This document shows positions 46,301 to 59,785 of a stretch of 64,000 nt of DNA, one piece after another. Positions within the stretch are counted from its first letter, which is position 1. Every line of letters starts with the position of its first letter. Source of the DNA: Sarcocystis neurona. Taxonomy: Eukaryota > Apicomplexa > Conoidasida > Eucoccidiorida > Sarcocystidae. The stretch covers positions 2,239,328 through 2,303,327 of the forward strand of contig KL647309.1 of assembly GCA_000727475.1 (NCBI GenBank), written 5' to 3'. The position numbers and the translations under genes are program-made. Below the pieces are notes generated by a model. The model worked only from the letters and a program-made list of their open reading frames with translations. It had not been told where the DNA came from and did not search any database.

Positions 46301-48885
46301 CTGCCAGGATAGCAGACGTAGGGCTGACGAGCATGTATTTTCTGGTTCAGAGGACTGACATGGGGAGCGCGGTACGAATGAGGGAGGGCAGCAGCCGAAC
46401 CTGTCGTGTTTCACAGCAGTGACCTAGTGTGGTTTCCGAACAACGTCTACTCGAGGCCGGGCCTTACTGGTGTAAACGTGGCAGGTCTGTCGGTTGGTGA
46501 TGCTGTGTTATGTATTGTCAGACGACCGGATGTCATTCGTCGCTGTCGAAATGATCAACCTTGCTTCGAAGCCCCGATTGCTGGTGCTGGACGCACGGAA
46601 GCTCAACATAGACGGCCAGCGGAGAGGACACTGATGAATGTGTGACACGTTAAACGCTAGACGCGCGCTGATTACCCAAGATGAAGATGGCGAGAGTGTG
46701 GCCCTATTGGGCAGCAAATTATCCCGTGGGAAATGGAGAAGGGGGAAAGAAGTGACGCAGGCACCGAGTTGAATACAGAAGAGCCAACAGCGTAACGCGG
46801 GGAGTGGAGCGCACACGGATACACACTGAGGATTTAAATGCAACTGCGCAGACGAATACGCAGGTGCCCCTGATCATTCTTGTGACTCGGAGGTCCTGCT
46901 GAGTATAAGCTTGGAGGATGCGACCAAATGCTTAGAGGAGAACGATGGAGAGAGGACGGACGCCTGTGAGGCGCATTGCAAGTGCATCTTGTGCGAGTGA
47001 GAAATCCATCTGCGGTGAGAACGTCACGGCGCTTGCAAGTTTTTAAGAAGCGAGGAGACATTGGAACAATTAGACGTGTCAGCGTACCTCCAAGGGTGTG
47101 CAGATTTATGCGGCGTTAAACGCAGCAAATACAGCTTTTGCCGCCGGAAGTTTCTGCACTATTCGAGCACTAGGCGATTGAGAAGAAAATCCGTGGTCTG
47201 ATCGGGAAAATGCTAAGGGCTTTGCTGCAGCACACGACTGATAGGAAGATGTGTCGTCTGATCCAGAAGACGCTAATAGTTTAGCCAAGAGTTCCAGCGA
47301 ATTAAATAGGGAGGACCGCATTGGAGAGGCAAGCACCTTTGCACCGTCTGGTTACTCAAATCATTCCTTTGCTGAATCGTTTTTGTTTGACCAAAGGTGC
47401 ACCGGGGAAGTAAAGTTCCAGACGATGTTTTCAGTCTCGTCCCGTGCCGCGATGTGGTGTTCCGCTGCTTGAAGGGAGGCAGTGGTGCGCCGACAGAGAT
47501 TCTGATAGATGCATATGGCGTCGTTTTTGCTTTCGAGGTCTCGGCTTCTACGTGCACCGGCTTTGTGTTCTGCTTTCTGGAAAGCAAATGAGAGGACAGA
47601 GGAATCCTTGTGCAGAACATGCTTCAGAAAGTTGTGAACTAGGTTAGTTCTGTGTCGGATGTATTTTCTGGCGGTGGATCGTTAGTTCGTGAGGCCGCGA
47701 GACGAAACATATGAGGACACGAGGGGTTACAGTTGACAAAGAGCGCAGCTTGCAACAAGAGGATTTGCCTAGGATGAGTTTGCCGTCTTGCTGATGCTAA
47801 AATTCGACCAAAAGTGGTGCGGAAAACAACGTACAATCTAGGAGAGGCATTCTTTGGTACAATTTGGTCGGAGCCGTGGAAAATGTAGGGCATATCTCAG
47901 CCTTAAGTGCGCTTCAAGGGAGTGACAATGTCTTCCGACGTGATCCTTCTGCAAACCACCAGATGAAAAAGACTCACGGAAGTGTTCTATGTCCAATTTG
48001 TCTACCGTATCCTTACCGATAAACATTATGCAGCTCGAAACGAGTCACTTTGTGTCTGTGCACAGCCGCGTCGCATCCTCGAGTCGTAATCTGCAGGGCT
48101 TGCGCGTGCGGCTGTTGCAGATCTCGTTCTACAGCGCGTTCCTACGCTACCAGGAGCCATGGCCCACTTTCCTCGACTTACCCATGGTGCTTCTTTCCTA
48201 GGCCTGCGTTCCTCGCTTACACAGAGGAGCCGTCATTTGCGTCCTTTCCCCTTCGTGATGTCTGGTGTAGTTCCTTCCCCATAGCCACGTGTTTTCTTGT
48301 ATTGGACACTCAGTGTCCAACCATCCGAGCTTCCCTGCGTGTGGTGGAGCATTTACATTTTTGTCCTGTCTCCAACAATGATCTTTTATGTCGCATTGTT
48401 TGGGAGAGAGCGTCTGCCTGCCTCGTCCTCCCTGAGCTTTTCAAACCTCAGTTCAACGTAGGTGAATTATTCCCATACTGTTCCAGCGTCGTACCCCAGT
48501 CCCCACGCGCAGCCCCAGCACGACACTAGCGCGACCCAGGCGCGACCCTTACCGTCGGCGGTGGCAGCCGGAGCGTGGTGTTCATTGTGGGCCCTCCTTA
48601 TTAATGCCTGTCTGTCTGTTTACCAGATCAGTTCTTTTTCTCGCTCATAAGGAGCTCGTAGGATTTCCGCCGGTCGGCATTTTCGCGACGCGGCTGCAGA
48701 AGGTCTGCGTTTCTCTGCTTTTGGATCTCGTACTGGCAGCATCACGACTCACCGAACTATTTCGGGGTGACTTTTTCCCCAGGATATTGTCCACAGGTCC
48801 CCCCACAAACCTTCTACTCGGACTTTCAGGGAAAATCGGCTGTTTTAGAGGAAGGAAGCAAACGAAGAGCCGCAGTCACAGCTTT
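46301..48885. other. Region with coding potential on both strands, unresolved
   Basis: On the minus strand 47347-47106 reads a Ser/Ala/Leu-rich segment with an internal repeat (ASSGSDD / AFSRSDH) ending at TAA. On the plus strand 47234-47396 and 47397-47591 also read protein-like. A plus-strand frame open from about 48520 runs into the large gene at 48886. No choice between these could be defended; the 5' UTR and promoter of the large gene should also lie here. Confidence 0.35.
47106..47347 (-). CDS. Candidate last exon of a minus-strand gene
   Basis: Follows an acceptor (gagtaaccag) and reads 79 codons in phase 1 to a TAA stop. Ser- and Ala-rich, with a 20-codon-spaced internal repeat (ASSGSDD, AFSRSDH). 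The opposite strand also has an open, acidic frame with the same spacing but interrupted by stops, which favours the minus strand. Confidence 0.25.
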
Positions 48886-51800
48886 ATGGAATGTATGGCG
48901 GGGAACTGCGCTACGATGCTACAGTCAAGTACTTCAATTGCCCCCACAATTGCGCCTCCAACGGTCGTGCAGACCCCAGTTGATAACGGTCGGGCCCAAC
49001 CCTTAGGGCGACAATGCGGGAACGACCTGGCTACGATGACAAATGCCAGAATTGAGTATTTAACGGAAGCGCTCAACGTTACGCTTCTTCGTCAAGAGCG
49101 GATGGGCAACAATGAGCAGGAGCCACGGGCTGCTGTCACCGACGGAACGGATCGGCATCCAGCTACCGGAAGTGATGATACTTGTGCATGTAGAGAACAA
49201 GGAAATCACGTTGAGGGATTCCCCGTTACGAGAACAACATCACAGCATACTCTTGACTCTTACCCTGGGTTTTTTTCAGAAACACGAATGCCGCAGATAA
49301 ACCCGCGGTCTTTAGCCCCACAGCACGGGGAGGATACGGCGGCAGGACCAATCGCAAGCGATGATACAGTTGAAGTAGTGGACGTATACGGTGAAGTGCC
49401 TGGATTCGCGAAGACTGATATATCTGGATCTTTTTCTCTGTCTTTGGGGGCAGAGAGCTATATTGAAGAAGGTGACAATTATGTTCAGAATATATACGGC
49501 ATTTCCTCCGGTCTGCAGCGAGCAACGTTTTCGTCCACGCCCGCTTGGCTCCCTTCTCTCCAGTGCAGCGGGGGAGACAGAGAACGCACGTCGCCAGGTG
49601 CTGTAGAGACGAGAGACACTGCAGTTACGCCAACCTTGGAGCAAAGGTCTGCGGTCCCTGTAGCGCCAGCAGCTGCACCGCAAGGACACGCTCCGGCGGG
49701 AACAACAGCTCCACGGAGCGAGGATACAAATAGGTCTTTTATAGCAAAGGGCACCAGCAAGGGTAGCAACCAGGGCTGCGAAGTAAGAACGTATGGGAAC
49801 AACACCTCGAGGAGACACGGCAGGTGGCCACTACTTTCGGAAACGCAGAAAGAAGAATCTAAAGCGGCCATCATACGTAGAAGAAAGTCGAGAAAGAAAA
49901 GCATTAAACGAGAATTATCGGCCGTGAAGCACGAACAAGGACAACGAGACGGAGTCAGCTCTGCTGAGGAAAGTTTTCTGTCCTCAGGTACGTACGATGC
50001 GCACCTCAACCCGTGCGCTCCGGGGCGACGTCCAGCGCAAGACGCATCGTGTGAAAAACACGGCTCTTGGAGAGTGAGGAGTGGCCAGCCGCGCATGCAA
50101 GATGTCGGTCCTCCATCACTTTCAGCAACGGCTGCAAAACCTTCTCAGTTCAGTGTCACCACCGCAACACGTCCGACTTATGATAAAGCAGACATAAGCG
50201 GTGCACCAGGTGCCTTCGCCTCGATTGCTCTCCACCCGTCAACGACCATCGCGCAAAAACAGCAGGATTCATCCCAGGAGCGACGTAGAAGTGGCAGTAA
50301 CGGTGGATGTGGCGATATCCGTACGACTGAGACACCAGCCTCCGGCCGCTGCAACGCAGTGCTACGACAACTCAACAGATCCTCACACGAGACCTCGAAG
50401 GCTTTGGCAAATCAGCGGCAGCAAAGCCCGGTAACGAACTGTCCCACCGTCAGGCCTCGCGTGGAGTCTGGAAAAAGTCCGACTTCCAAGACTAACACGT
50501 GTCTTCCTCCATCTGTGCGATCGTCTCCACAAGGTACTTACGTACGACGCTGCCCAAAGTGGGCCGCTGCGCGAGGCGATAAGTCTTACTTTGCAGAGGG
50601 TGCGGGTGCAAACAACGTAGTGAACGGACGTTTTCGTCAAGACCGAGTGTTGTCGCAACAAATGCCGAAATTACCGCGGCAGCAGGACAGCGTGCTCGAT
50701 GCGGTGGAGCAGCTGGCGGAGGAGTTGAAAGTACTTATCACCGCAACCCGATGCGAACGAAGAGAAACCCGATCCAAGACCACCTCCGGAAATGTGAGTA
50801 GTGATCGAAAACGTGCAAGTCATTCTGGAGTGGCAGCCAACTTGCGTCAGTCGTGCGGGGGAAACGCCCTGCCTCCACCACCGGGTTTTCTTGGGGGTGG
50901 AGCATTTCGAGAACCACGTTTACGCGCTGGCAGCTTCACTCAGCCGGCGCCGTCGGGTCCAAACACGCGGAATACCGCTGCGAGAGAAACGTCCGTACGT
51001 GAAGCGTCGTGCACGAATTCAGGAAGTGGGTTCGGAATTGACACTAGTGCTGGTGCCTTCTCCACAACTTGTGTACCGTTACATTCTAAAGACAATGGCG
51101 GTGGACATTGTGGAGCACACAACAACAATCCGCCCCGCCACAGCAACAGCCAGGGATGCTGTCCGGAGAAACCGATGGATGCAGCTTTCCCTCACAATGA
51201 GTGTGTTTTACAATATGACGAACAGCGGCGTCACGAGCAACAGCTCGAGTCTTCGGCACGCGGTAAGAGCAACAGCACTTACACGAAATTCCGCTATTGC
51301 CAGCCCCGCTCCTTGGGTGTCCTCGAGGCTCCTGTGATTCCACCACCCCCTCCGCCGCCGCCTCTGCCGTCTGCGTGCACTGTTTGCCAGTGTGATGGCG
51401 GCAGGAACAACTACACTGCGTTTGACTCGCACCAGCCACACCCATTGCCTCGATACCAGCTCGGTATGGGAGAGACGGTGCACAAAAATCAAAATGCGGA
51501 CAGACACAGGGAGGAGCAGCAGCAGCATGGTGGATCGGCGCTGTTGCCGTACCCGTTGCTGCCCGAAGACATCGCAGGGCGCAAGAATTGGGGCACAAAC
51601 AACGGAGAGCGGATCGAAGGGTCACCCTGCATCCCTGCTGCCATGAGTGGAAGCAACTCCGGCATGCTTTGGAGTACGAGTGTTCCACCTGTGTCACTAC
51701 TACTGACACTTCCGCTGAACATTCCTTACGGAAAAATCCTGAAGTTTGGAAGTCCTGATATGGTACCCCACACTAGCCTTGGCTTGCCGGCTCCACATCC

Positions 51801-54800
51801 GGCGTCCGCGGACCTAAGTGGCGAATCTCTGGGCGTTGTTCCCAGTCTCCTGGGAAACTGTCATCCACTGTTGCCGCGAGCCCTGGGCGCCAAAAAGAGC
51901 TACTACTGCTTTTCTCCGCAGCTCCATCCAGGAGCACATACGCTCCTGTCTCACGCAGGGGGCATTTGTGACACTTTTGCTGCGTCGTTGCATGTGGAAC
52001 TCGCGATCTTCTACGTGCCCGTCCCCCTACTCTCAGCGGTAGCGTCCATATTTCAAGCGCTGGCGCCACGCCTGCCGCACCTCACTTCGCCATTGAAGCT
52101 TAACTGTGGAGGGCTAAACGAAAGAAATGCGCCGGGTAGATTTGGTGGGAAAGTTCTCACGGTGTCCTGCGCCGTCAGTGAGGTGAGCAGTCCGTTATCA
52201 TCTATAGGCATGTGCTGGGAATTCCCGAGAAGGCAGGCAGTTTGCAGAACAGGCTGAATTGAGCAGACACGGCGTGCTCATTCTGTTGTGCAGCTGTCAG
52301 CTCGCTGGCCATTAACGGGCGGCGCTTTAGCTGTGTGCCCCGTTTGCGTCGAATGTATACGCCACGCGACCGGGTATATGTAGACTGTCTCCTGCACGTG
52401 AACGACGGAGACACCGGCGCCGGTCTGCTTCGCGTTAAACCCACAAATACGCAAGGCCTGATCGTACTCGATGGCTGTCTCGTACGGAGGACTGCACCAC
52501 ACTACATGCGACGTCATCACGTAATCCAGGGGTACCCTGCGTGTACTATGTTTGTGTGCGTTCCTGCGTTGGTGCACTCTTCCTCGCATATCCATCGTCG
52601 CCGCCCGGTGATAATGCAGATTGAGCCGACGCTTCTCCCAGAACTTGATTGTCTTTTTAGCGCTCGACGCAATTGTAGCATGTCAGTGCGAAATATCTGA
52701 CGTCGTGAAGGAATCAAGCACATGTATTTTAAACCCTTTCACGTGTAGTTCGTCCATTCCTGTCTTTTCAGCACGAAGAACGCCACAAATTCCAGCAAAT
52801 GCAGGACTTCCTGTCTGTATTTCAAACCAAGGTGGACGCGCTACTCTGTGAGTATACTCAAAAGCAAGAAAAATATTTGAGCGGTGGAGGAGGACATACA
52901 ACCGGGGGCCACTCTCAGCGCGGAACAACCGGAAGAGGCTCTGGTGCAGGTAATTTGACATTTGAGTGTGAATGAGCTGTGCGCAGTTGGCAACCCGGTT
53001 TGTGTCTATAAACCGCGCGGCTTGGGCAGATCGTGAATAAGCGGTACCCCACTTGTTTGTGTAAAGCGCCGTCTACTAACCAGAACTTTCACTGTTGGAA
53101 GACGCAGATAAAACCTTAGACAGACCAGCTCACCAAAAGAATGCAGATTCACGGTTCCAGTTGCTGCACATTCGACAGGCTTATTTCCTTTTTGCGCACG
53201 TGTGCGCAGTCGGTGTCCGTACCTTTAGACTGTCTGCGTCGAGCAGGTGTTCACTGTCCGCAGAATGAGACATGTTGTGCGGCTCGTGCAACTAGCCCGT
53301 GCACGCGCCCACACGTGTATACACATATTTACCCCTGCACACGTATAGGCACAGAAGCATGAAGAGCGCTCGCTTGTGCACTACCAGTACACCAGCATGC
53401 GTTTTCATTTCGCCCATATCCTCGTCCGTTTTTAAACGTCGCAGGTATGCATCCGTCACTCCTCAATTTGCGTCCCCTCCTTTACACGCGTACCTCATGA
53501 CCACGTGTCCGCTGAAGCAAACCCTCCTGCAGTCGCGGTACAAATGAAGATGTAACACTGTGTTGGCCACTGTGATTTTAGGGAAGAAGCATAATATATG
53601 GAAATATTCAATGAACTGCTTGCCGACGAGCCTCAACATCTCATCTCAGCCGCGCAACTCTGGGGCTCCCCAAGGACGTAGTGAGCATTCTTCAACCAGA
53701 GGGGCTTCGGACGCATTTGCAGGCGCGGACAGCAAGGGAGAGGAAGAAGAGGGTTTGAACGGCTGTAATAAAGAACCAGGTGGAGGAGGGACTCTTGACC
53801 TGACGATTCGCGCATTTGAATCAAAGCCACTTGACGACGAATTAAAAGAGTATGCGAAAACCCTGGTGGTACCGGATGTGTATGTCAGCGAAATGCGCCT
53901 GATAACGACTCACAGCCATCCAGGCAGGACTTGTGAAGTGAGTTACTTCGAAAACTGAGATATCCAGTGGCAGTTACACAGCTCTCTTCGGAATTTCACA
54001 ACAATCTTCATGCGTGCTGCTCGGAAGTCCTTTTAGGATCCGTTGTGTACTACGCAAGATTGAAGGGAACTGCAGACGTTGACAGACAGGAAATCATCAC
54101 GTGTCACGTAGGTCACCCCCGGACGTACACGAAATAGAGGTGGTGTGACAAATCCTCCGCGCAGCACTGTGCTTGATACCATATAACTCTGTACAAGAGG
54201 TCGATCTCCTGCAACTTAGCGTAGTCTGCTGCACTACTCGAACGAACCCACCCACACACGTGATGAACGCGCCAGGGGCGAGCGATTTTCCTGCATCTGA
54301 GCGCACTTCCTCCCCTTGCACACCACCTGCCGAACCCTGCTTTCCAGAGATGATCTTTCGCATCACTTCTCGTGCGTGTCCTCCTTTCTAGTACAGCTGT
54401 CATTAAGAGTCACTTCTTGTCATTACGTTCTCACTCTGCTCATGGTGGTATGCCTGTGCGAGAGGGCGTCGCTGCTACCCTCGTTGCCTACGGCGTGACG
54501 GTGCGTCGATCTGTCTGTCTTTTCGTGCACCGCATCCCCTACTTCATATATTGGCACCGCGTCATCGCCGCCTTTGCCGCCTGTCTATCCTCAAAGGGCT
54601 TTTCTACTAGTCGCTCCGCCAGCGCCAGTCGCAACCTCCTCTCAATTTTCCATGCATATTTTTCGGGTCGTTGGTTGGTATTGTATGCACAGCTCGACCC
54701 ACGGTTCCCGGAGTACTGCATCGGTACGCGTCCAATTCTCCTTGGATCAGATGGAAAGCTTTGCCGTCATACGCTGACAAACGCCCCTCCGCTACCGGAC

Positions 54801-56747
54801 GTTTGGGAAGTACGTTTACGATCTGGGGACACCCGAGATATGCAGAAGCAGCTTGTGCAACGCTGCATGCTTGCGGCTGTCGAGGGTCGTCCCGCACATG
54901 AAAGGCATGCCCTTTTGAAAGCAGTGATCGATGCAGGTGTTACAATGTGGGTGAACGGGAAAATTCTGTTGACGCCTCCGCCGCCTCTTTCCGCTCGAAA
55001 CTGCCGAGCCGAACTTGATCAGAGAAGAACCCCGTCTTTCGATTTTACGAAAGAGATGAAATTACCCCAGCATTCCGTTCCGTTGTGCACGTCAGGCCTC
55101 AGCAATAGGCCGCGCGTCGACATCACGGGCCAATCGCTGCCTCTGCCGACCCAGGTGCACCAGCCGCCGGCACCAGTTGCTTCCTCTTCCCTTCCCATTA
55201 GTCACGGACCTTCTCGTGAGTTTTGTTTTCGACAACCCTTCGAGACCGGCAACAGCAAAGCGACAGGGACAGCGTCACACGAGGCAGAACGCCGACCGAT
55301 TCCTGTAACGCTGCACTGTGAGGCCAGGGATGCGAAGCATGGCTGCAATGACGGCATCTGGTATGGGGGGAAGATTTCTGAAGAGACGAAAGGGAACTAC
55401 GCTTCTTTGGGTCTGCGTGAACATAATTTATCTCCCCATGGAAGTGCTGTAGCAGATCCGACAGCTGGAGCTAACACTGGAGAGGGGACCTACGATTCTG
55501 AAAGTCAAGGTCAGGAGAACCATGTCGGCCGCAATGAAAATAGGCTACACCGCCACTCCCCAGCTGCTATGCAAGCGTTCGCAACTCCTGTCAATTTTTT
55601 CCCTCCCGGCCTCGACGTTCCACAGAGAGAAAGCGCGGTGAGAGCACCGGCGCACGAGAACGCACAGCGGCACGAACCTGGGACCCACATTTTGCAGAAG
55701 ACGGTGGCTGGGGAGACAGGCGAGCAGCAGAAGCATCTTGGAGAGACGGTGGAGCTCCTGCATGCGTTGACTTCCTGCTGGGGCCAACGGCCCGGCCGGT
55801 ACCCTGACCATGGGGAGCTGCGCACGCTGCAACAGAACGTGGGGGGTCAAGCAGCATGGAATAGCGCAGAGGGCGTCGTACCCTCTGGACGTTTTAACAG
55901 CCTAAACACCGAACGAGACAGCCCGGCTGACGCAGACAGCGTTCTGAGGCAGCTGCTCTCTCTGGCCGCGCCGCTCCATCATAGGGGACAACCACCTGAG
56001 CGACAAAGACCACAGGACGCAGAGCATCGAAGATGCGGTAATGGCAAGATGGCCCTAATGTCCAGCCGCAGCAGCCTCGCCACCTGTGACAGCAGCGATA
56101 ATAGCCCAGCCGCTGCTGCGGCAGTAAGATGTCTTCTCTCGAATAGCTGCCAGAACACGGTCGGCCGTGCAAGGTTGTTAGACCCTGTCCCAGGTGGCAG
56201 TAGCATCAGCAGCAGTTTGACAAGACACGTTGTCGTACAGCCGAATGCAAGATCCGGACACCCAACTGCAATGATTAGCAGGCCTGTGGATGGTACTAGC
56301 GAATCTATGTCCTCACCATGCCGACCTGGAGCGAGTGCATTCCTCGCTGGCAATCCAATTAATTCCACTTCCATTGTTGCGTCTTCCAGGAGCCAAGGCG
56401 CGGCGGGAGAAATGACAGCAGCGATGGCAGCTGGAGTCGCAGGCAACAGAGTGCAACAGGGAGATGCCCTACTACCGATTCCTCCAGCACAGGAACTGGC
56501 CGGCTCCGGTCCTTCTTCTGAAGGTTGGAATGCCGAACCGGACCCTACGTTCCTGCTTGGACGACCACACCGCACTGGGAGCAACGCAGGGCTGCTCCAG
56601 ATTATACAGGCGCAGCGGCCTCAAGAGCCATGTGGGGTTTCGCAGCAGCAGGAACATACTGAAGAAGCGGCTGCGGATCAAACAAAAGGGAATGAGGACA
56701 ACGAACTGCGTGAGGGACCTGTAGTAAATTATATGCAGTACTTCTGA
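48886..56747 (+). CDS. Large low-complexity protein of unknown function, four exons
   Basis: Exons: 48886-52182, 52772-52949, 53582-53937, 54693-56747. Phases match at all three junctions (0, 1, 0) and sites are good (GAG|gtgagc, GCAG|gtaatt, GAA|gtgagt; tttcag, ttttag, tgcacag); 5886 nt, 1961 aa. The start is uncertain: the frame is open further upstream, with another ATG at 48604. Most of exons 1 and 4 is Ser/Thr/Pro/Gln-rich and probably disordered. Visible: a basic cluster RRRKSRKKSIKRE near residue 331 (nuclear-signal-like), a helix DAVEQLAEELKVLI near 604, PPPPGFLGG near 662, an eight-Pro run near 818. The middle exons encode ordinary folded-looking sequence: QQMQDFLSVFQTKVDALL, then DLTIRAFESKPLDDELKEYA, then DVWEVRLRSGDTRDMQKQLV and MWVNGKILL. 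The folded part may be the conserved core. Family not recognised. Two neighbouring genes instead of one remain possible. Confidence 0.6.
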
Positions 56748-59404
56748 CACACAGCATTTTACTTGCCGTTCGTCCGTCAGTGGATTTCCGATAGTAGCGC
56801 GACTGTTAAAGTCGCACACCAGCACCTGAGTATGACAAGTGTACCGCCGCGTACGTACGGTTGTCCTGCAAAGCTGATTGCATCTGCCCGCGGCAGGACG
56901 GCAGAGGCAATTCCTTTGGAAGTTGGCCTCATCATGAGGTGCAGGAAGCGGTCACGCGTGAGTGTGGCGTAGCTCAGACAGCTCGTATGAGTGAGTTATG
57001 TCGTTTTGTCAGGGAACCTTAGAAAGCAGCGCTTTGGTGCCGCACAAGGAAGGTCGTCGCGCCCGTTAAGGGGGTTTGGGCCTGGCGGTACTTTTGTCGG
57101 TCCAGACGTGATTCGCATTTGATCCCTGTCGAGATTCTTTTATGAAACGTAGCACTACTAAGCTTACGGTGTAGCGCGTGTGTCATTTCTGGATGACAGA
57201 CATGTCCGCGCATGTAGACATCACGTTCGACTCGCGTGAAAACATGCAGAAACATCTGTTAGGGACGAGGTTTATACATGCTCTGCGGCAACGTGGAGTG
57301 TGAGTGGCACACACGTGATACAAAAGGTGGTGAGCAAGGCCGTATGGTTAACAATTACTAAAGTGTGTCCAGGAGCACGTAATGGGAATATGTCTTGCGT
57401 AAATGAGATACCAATCCAGCGACAGCGCATGGCAGAGTGACAGGGATGTACATTAATACGCGTGCGCCACGCAGAAGGGTGGTCACGCTTCCGTGCTTCC
57501 TAGCTGAGTTTTACAAGGTACGTGGAGCGCAAGCAATGGCATATTCGTGCAGAGGGAGATGCGGTGGGCGAGGGAGGGCGCCTTACGGAATCTTCGTGGC
57601 TTAAAAACAAACGGGGGGCGGGATGGCAGACGCAAGCGACACTATGCCGTGAGGCATAGTTTTTAAAATAGCTGAAGTATCTGCCTCTTCCCGCAGACGC
57701 ATGAATTAGTTTCCTACCGTGGTTTTTACAAAGGTGGACCTGTGGGTTTTTACTTGATTTGGCGTTGCACAAATATACATGGTAGTTCGCAAGATCCGAA
57801 GAGAAGCCTGGACGGTGGGAAATTCAATAGCAGCAAACTGGTCGAGTGGACTCGACTGGTTGAAGGCAGCATTCGAAAGAAGGGAAGGCACTCGATAGCG
57901 CGCGGTGTGTGACCACACATACATAGGTATACGAGTATGTACAGACTTAAGGGTTGCTTGACATGTGTGCGTGCGTCCACTATACCTGAAAGGCGTAGGG
58001 AACGGCCAGTGCTTTGCCTGGCACTATCGAGAGAAGAACTGACCACGAAAGGTTTTCCAGTGCAGCGTGTTACATATGTATCGTTTCGTTTGTATGACCT
58101 GCATATGCATAGCGGCGTGTATCTCGGTGCATTGGTGTATGCTCCAGCGCAACGTATATCTGGAAGCTCGGGTTTCCCTGAGGCGGTATGCTTGCGTTTG
58201 CGGAGTATGCGCTGACTTTTGCGCGGCTGGTGATAGAAAACTGTATCCACTGCCTGAGGGAGCCTGTACACTTACGTATGCGTGGGTGTGTGTGCATTCA
58301 TTTCTAGTCGGTGTCGAGACGGCTCTAGTGGACGTAAGGAGAACCCAACTTTCCGCAGGCTTCCATAAAACGTCGAAATTTTAAAGTGAAGTACGTGCAG
58401 CGGTTACCGTGCGTAGCGTTTCCCAGTCTCATACTCTTGCGGCCGCATAATTCTCGCAAGCCAGACTGCCTCTGTTAGCGAGGAACATCGTTGAAATTTC
58501 GCCCATTCCTGTTTCCCCTACTTTTCAACACTTCGACACAGCTGTTCAGTACTGTAGACTGCCCGACGGTAACACCGTAGTCAATCAGTGGATGTTCCCT
58601 TTGATGTGCCTGACCTGCGCCCATGAGCAACAAGTGATCCACGTGTCAGGGAAGCGGTTTATAGTTGAAGGGAAACTATTGGGCCCTGTTACCATGAAAA
58701 ACCAGTGACTCGGACAGCTCTACCCGAGGGGCGGTAAAAGTGGACTCCAGCAGTCTTCACGATGCCCCTCATAATAAGAAAGTGAGTCAGACAGCTCAAC
58801 ACGTGGAAACGAAGGGGTCGAACTCCGGTAGTGTCCAGGATGCCTGCAGGAGCGTTCCACGGCTGAAGTGTAATGCAGTTGCGGAGGCGAGAACTAAGGG
58901 AGGACTGTATCGATGAATAAAAGTGTCCCACAAGGGCGGGGACACATTTCAATGACTTTCCTCACCACGACCACGACTACATGGTGACCGTGTGCCTCCC
59001 TGCGTGCGCGCAGTGAAACAGGCTGAGGAGCCTTGTGGCGGAGTCCGTAATCAGCCCTTAAACCGCTTCCCGACAAAGGCTGAAAGATCGAATCTGTAGA
59101 ACGCTGCATATGGTAATTAGTTGGGATACGAACGTATCAGAATCAACATAGCTATCGTTCTCAAAGCGGGTGCTCAGAGTAAATCTCAGTACCCACGACA
59201 GCCAGTAGCTTCTACACACGCCCGTTGATGCTGTGCGATTGGCTCGGACTCCAAATAACGGAGTTGCCCGGAGGGCAAGCGCAACTCTGGGGTGTCGGCG
59301 CTCACCTTGACAGTGAAGAAGGACCGACCAGCTAGCGCCGTGGAGTATAGGGTTGTACTTTTAGTTGTACATTGGCCACATCGGTGACACATTTGAATTT
59401 TCAG
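56748..59404. other. Region downstream of the large gene, no supported gene
   Basis: Contains the 3' UTR of the large gene, then unique sequence. A frame at about 57967-58215 (+) reads as plausible protein (ALSREELTTKGF, LHMHSGVYLGALVYAPAQ) but lacks convincing splice support. A diverged repeat lies at 58704-58844 (listed separately). Confidence 0.4.
58704..58844. repeat. Diverged direct repeat, two copies of about 63 bp
   Basis: Copy 1 (58704-58766) and copy 2 (58781-58844) share agtga(c/g)tc(g/a)gacagctc, a central GA-rich part, ggactcc/gaactcc, agt.tc(t/c)a and gatgcc. They sit between a 13-base inverted repeat, gggaagcggttta at 58649-58661 and taaaccgcttccc at 59057-59069. Confidence 0.55.
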
Positions 59405-59785
59405 CTTTAAGCGAAAAGTGAAGGAGTGTTTGACCAGGAACGATGCGTGCGCCGACTACACATCGGAAAGTATGACTGAGTTGAGCGCACGGGAGGACTT
59501 GCCTAAAGTTAGTTGTGGTTATGTCTGCAGTGTGTTATGCTCTTGGGTTCAGATCCTTCTACACGGCATAAAATGTTGTTGCGAGATCAATGCCGTCGAA
59601 GAGGGAGAGCGGAACCAATTATCAAGAGGGGCTTGTCCACACACACGATAACGCATTGTATGTCCGCTCAAAGCTGTTGCGTCTGGTGGGCTGTACTCAC
59701 ATTAGCGGCAGGTGCCTCGCAATTGTGCCAGAACTCAAGCACTCCACAGAGAGAGACTATGACACCTAAAGCGTCGACTGCCTGA
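59405..59785 (+). CDS. Candidate two-exon 3' end of a plus-strand gene
   Basis: Exon 59405-59507 follows attttcag and ends at gttagt (phase 2 in, 0 out). Exon 59732-59785 follows gtgccag, is in phase 0 and ends at TGA. The product is hydrophilic (CLTRNDACADYTSESMTE; NSSTPQRETMTPKASTA). The acceptor choice is uncertain because the first exon could also read on. No family recognised. Confidence 0.22.

Noticed and set aside
48050..48529. 159-codon plus-strand frame upstream of the large gene
   Set aside because: Cys/Arg/Pro-rich without a domain-like segment and out of frame with the large gene; more likely 5' UTR or promoter.
57750..58271. 173-codon minus-strand frame
   Set aside because: No splice-site support, irregular composition, and opposite to an equally plausible plus-strand frame.
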